From assembly GCF_034096925.1 (NCBI RefSeq), contig NZ_JAWZSQ010000017.1, positions 54,994 through 118,993 on the forward strand: a stretch of DNA of 64,000 bases. Reading direction: 5' to 3'. This DNA comes from Patulibacter defluvii. GTDB lineage: Bacteria > Actinomycetota > Thermoleophilia > Solirubrobacterales > Solirubrobacteraceae. This document shows positions 62,034 to 64,000 of this stretch, piece after piece. The notes below the pieces were generated by a model that was given only the letters and a program-made list of their open reading frames with translations, ran no database searches and was not told the DNA's origin. The position numbers and the translations under genes were made by a program. Positions within the stretch are counted from its first letter, which is position 1, and every line of letters starts with the position of its first letter.

Positions 62034-62112
62034 CGGCTGGCACTGTGGGAGACGGTCGGTCCGGCTCCCGGCGTCGCCCACGGCGACGGGCTGCACGGCA
62101 AGGAGAGAGACG

Positions 62113-63033
62113 ATGTCGGTACGGGGGCTGCTCCACCGGAGGGCCGACGACGAGGACGGCTACGGCTACGACGACGGGGACGTCGTCGTCGACCGCGAGA
62201 CGCAGGAGCTGCTCGACCGCGCCCACGAGTACAGCCTGCACGAGGGCCAGACCAGCTTCCGCGAGACGAACCCGGGGGAGTTCTGGTCGATCGAGTGCAT
62301 CGACGTCTACAAGAGCTTCGGCAGCCGGCCGATCCTCAACGGGCTCAACCTGGGGATCCCGGAGGGGATGATCACCGTCGTCCTCGGCCCGTCGGGCACC
62401 GGCAAGAGCGTGCTGATCAAGCACCTGATCGGGCTGCTGTTCCCCGACTACGGCGACATCATCGTCCACGGCCAGTCGGTGCCCCACCTGACGATGTCCG
62501 AGCTGCTGGAGATGCGCCAGAAGTTCGGGATCCTGTTCCAGGACGGCGCGCTGTTCGGGTCGATGAACATCTTCGACAACGTCGCCTTCCCGCTGCGGCA
62601 GAACACCGACATGAGCGAGGACCGGATCGCCGACGTGGTCCACCAGCGGCTGGCCGAGGTCGGCATGGGCCACGCCGGCGAGCTGATGCCGAGCGAGCTG
62701 TCGGGCGGCATGCGCAAGCGCGCCGGCTTCGCCCGGGCGCTGGTCACCGAGCCGGAGATCGTCGTCTTCGACGAGCCGGACTCCGGCCTCGACCCGGTCC
62801 GGACCGCGCTGCTCTGCGACCTGATCGTGAAGATGCACGCGCAGCACGGCGGGACCTACGTGGTGGTGACGCACGACATCGCGTCGCTGCACCAGATCGG
62901 CCAGTACATCAGCGTGCTCTGGAAGGGCCGGATCGTCCAGGCGGGCGGGCGCGACGAGATGTTCGCGTCCGAGAACCCGTTCGTCCGCCAGTTCCTCAAC
63001 CGTCGGACCGAGGGCCCCCTCGGGATGGACTGA
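62113..63033 (+). CDS. mceG: Mce transport system ATP-binding protein (MceG/Mkl/MlaF type)
   Basis: 306 residues. Walker A is GPSGTGKS, the signature LSGGMRKRAGFARAL, Walker B IVVFDEPDSGLDP and the switch in THDIAS. SGGMRKR and the following residues are the MlaF/Mkl form. An N-terminal acidic extension of about 45 residues with GYGYDDG precedes the ABC domain. It would energise lipid import by contacting the coupling loops of YrbE1A and YrbE1B. It is unlinked to the mce operon but carries the same kind of promoter. Confidence 0.92.
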   Translation: MSVRGLLHRRADDEDGYGYDDGDVVVDRETQELLDRAHEYSLHEGQTSFRETNPGEFWSIECIDVYKSFGSRPILNGLNLGIPEGMITVVLGPSGTGKSVLIKHLIGLLFPDYGDIIVHGQSVPHLTMSELLEMRQKFGILFQDGALFGSMNIFDNVAFPLRQNTDMSEDRIADVVHQRLAEVGMGHAGELMPSELSGGMRKRAGFARALVTEPEIVVFDEPDSGLDPVRTALLCDLIVKMHAQHGGTYVVVTHDIASLHQIGQYISVLWKGRIVQAGGRDEMFASENPFVRQFLNRRTEGPLGMD

Positions 63034-63044
63034 CTCGGCCGACG

Positions 63045-63066
63045 GCGGCGGGCCGAGGCCCGCCGC
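63045..63066 (+). terminator. Hairpin terminator after mceG
   Basis: GCGGCGGGCC (63045-63054) pairs with GGCCCGCCGC (63057-63066) across GA, a 10-bp stem. No T run. Confidence 0.6.
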
Positions 63067-63173
63067 GAGCGACGACCGACGCCGGGGCGATCTCCGCGTG
63101 CCGTGCCCGGCGTCGGTTCTCGCGCCGTCGCCGTCCGTCCAGCGCCGATCCGCTCGATGACCGGGACCTCCCG

Positions 63174-63491
63174 ATGACCTGGCTGCTGCTCGCCGTGACG
63201 ATCGGTGCCGAGGTGGCCGCGACGTCGTTCCTGCGCGCCGCGGGAACCGGCGACGTGGTGGCGATCCTCGGCTGCGTCGCCGGCTACGCGACGGCGTTCG
63301 GGATCCTGGCCTACCTGGTCCAGCGACTCGAGGTGAGCCTGATCTACGCCCTCTGGTCGGGCGTCGGCACGGCCCTCGTCGCGGGGATCGGGATCGCGCT
63401 GCTCGGCGAGAGCGCGTCGCCGCCAAAGCTCTTCGGGCTCGGGCTGATCGTGATCGGCGTGGTGCTCGTCAACCTGGCGCCGACGACCTGA
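63174..63491 (+). CDS. Small multidrug resistance (SMR/EmrE-like) transporter
   Basis: 105 residues, four membrane helices. The essential membrane glutamate is E13 in VTIGAEVAAT, equivalent to E14 of EmrE, followed by LEVSLIYALWSGVGTALVAG and LLGESASPPKLFGLGLIVIG. SMR proteins export cationic hydrophobic compounds in exchange for protons as dimers. Start ATG 63174 has no clear ribosome site; an in-frame alternative upstream is possible. Its position downstream of mceG may be incidental. Confidence 0.85.
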   Translation: MTWLLLAVTIGAEVAATSFLRAAGTGDVVAILGCVAGYATAFGILAYLVQRLEVSLIYALWSGVGTALVAGIGIALLGESASPPKLFGLGLIVIGVVLVNLAPTT

Positions 63492-63504
63492 TGCGGCGAC
63501 TCGT

Positions 63505-63567
63505 CCCAACGGGGGAGGGCAACGCCCCATCGGGCGGATGCGCCGGCGCGACGGCCGCGCGTACGGT
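63505..63567 (+). promoter_or_regulatory. Paired-dyad promoter of the secreted-protein gene
   Basis: CCC-AAC-GGG (63505-63513) and CCC-ATC-GGG (63526-63534) have exactly 21 bp between centres and are followed by -10 TACGGT at 63562-63567, 32 bp from the proximal centre. This is one of the clearest examples of the shared layout. Confidence 0.55.
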
Positions 63568-63603
63568 GGCCACGGGAGAGTCGGCGATGGCGAGGAACGG
63601 GTG

Positions 63604-64000
63604 ATGGCGCGCAAGGCGTTGGTGGGGCTGTCGGCGGCGGGAGCGGTAGCGGCGGCGTTCGGGGCCGTGGCGGGCGCGTCGGCCGAGTCGCGGACGCTGA
63701 CGGTGACCCTGGCCGGGGGCCGGGTGGTGCAGGTGACCGTCGACGTGCCGCCGGGAACGCCGATCGATCAGGTGCCGCTTCCCGATCTGGGCGCGCCGAT
63801 CGTGCGGGTCTCGGGGGGACCGGCGGCCACGCCGGCACCGACGCCGACCCCTGCGCCGGCGGCGAGCGGGCGGCAGAGCGACGCGGGCGCGGGTGCTGAA
63901 GAACGCCAAGGCGATGGGCGGCGACGCGCTCTCGACCAAGTCGGGGCTGATGGTCGGGCTCGGCGAGAGCTTCGCCGAGGTGGTCGAGACGATGAAGGCC
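63604..64000 (+). CDS. Predicted secreted protein with Pro/Thr-rich linker (partial, disturbed 3' end)
   Basis: From ATG 63604 the chain begins with a signal peptide (ALVGLSAAGAVAAAFGAVAG, then ASAES as a plausible cleavage site). A short beta-type domain (TLTVTLAGGRVVQVTVDVPP) and a linker of PAPTPTPAP repeats follow. After about residue 95 the composition changes abruptly, with no recognisable domain. The frame stays open to the window end, and a different frame encodes a lipoyl synthase fragment from about 63893. The real C-terminus of this gene is probably missing or misjoined. Function unknown. Confidence 0.5.
   Translation, partial: MARKALVGLSAAGAVAAAFGAVAGASAESRTLTVTLAGGRVVQVTVDVPPGTPIDQVPLPDLGAPIVRVSGGPAATPAPTPTPAPAASGRQSDAGAGAEERQGDGRRRALDQVGADGRARRELRRGGRDDEG
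63893..64000 (+). other. lipA: Internal fragment of lipoyl synthase (lipA) in a different frame
   Basis: In the frame starting GTG at 63893, the 36 codons to the window end read VLKNAKAM..., then LSTKSGLMVGLGESFAEVVE. TKSGLMVGLGE is the hallmark of LipA, the radical-SAM enzyme that inserts sulfur into lipoyl groups. This motif normally lies well over 150 residues into LipA, so the N-terminal half is absent. It follows directly from a secreted-protein reading frame, so this is an artificial junction or a broken gene, not an expressed start. Confidence 0.75.

Noticed and set aside
1..64000. tRNA, rRNA, CRISPR, insertion sequence, integrase or prophage genes
   Set aside because: None was recognised on reading both strands. 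Low-scoring short RNAs could be missed without a covariance search.

Overview
This is a high-GC (about 72% by eye), densely packed actinobacterial chromosome segment. GTG starts, 4-base ATGA/GTGA stop-start overlaps, leaderless promoters, F420-type luciferase-like oxidoreductases, a six-gene mce operon and a WS/DGAT enzyme point to Actinobacteria. The gene mix and style fit Thermoleophilia (Solirubrobacterales, for example Patulibacter or Conexibacter relatives) best, but the genus is inference. No rRNA, tRNA, CRISPR array, insertion sequence or phage gene was seen.

Region 1 (1-1.1 kb) is the tail of an unknown gene followed by azlC/azlD, a branched-chain amino-acid exporter pair.

Region 2 (1.2-18 kb) looks like an imino-acid or amino-acid catabolic island. 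It holds a divergent two-subunit GcvP-like PLP pair with no gcvT or gcvH nearby, a lambda-crystallin-type dehydrogenase, an IclR regulator, an enolase-superfamily enzyme, a two-domain VOC protein, an F420-type oxidoreductase and three SDRs. These are followed by a polar-amino-acid ABC transporter and a four-gene block (BFD-type FAD subunit, DAO-type FAD subunit, DHDPS-family lyase, 2Fe-2S subunit). That block has the composition of a three-subunit D-hydroxyproline dehydrogenase plus pyrroline-4-hydroxy-2-carboxylate deaminase.

Region 3 (18-64 kb) is a lipid-metabolism region. It contains an F420-type oxidoreductase, an acyl-CoA synthetase, two NTF2-like proteins, the yrbE-mceABCDEF import operon, SCP2-like proteins and a polytopic AveC-like protein. 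A minus-strand glycerolipid operon follows (RibBA-like protein, flavin reductase, PlsB, HAD-PlsC fusion, GpsA, WS/DGAT, two lipases), then FadD. Next come a leucine/isovalerate-type operon (isovaleryl-CoA dehydrogenase, crotonase, biotin-dependent carboxylase alpha and beta), two GAF-LuxR regulators, HMG-CoA lyase, an aldehyde dehydrogenase and the Mce ATPase. Together these would import lipids, activate them, degrade them and store acyl chains as triacylglycerol or wax ester.

The most striking feature is regulatory. Twelve promoter regions in Region 3 share one layout: two GC-rich CC(C)-Nx-(G)GG dyads about 21 bp apart, the nearer one centred 29-33 bp before a -10 hexamer of the form xAnnnT. 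The recognisable promoters of Region 2 lack it. The two adjacent GAF-LuxR proteins are the obvious candidate regulators.

At the right end, a secreted-protein reading frame changes abruptly into the middle of lipoyl synthase (lipA) in another frame. This is either an assembly chimera or a real rearrangement.
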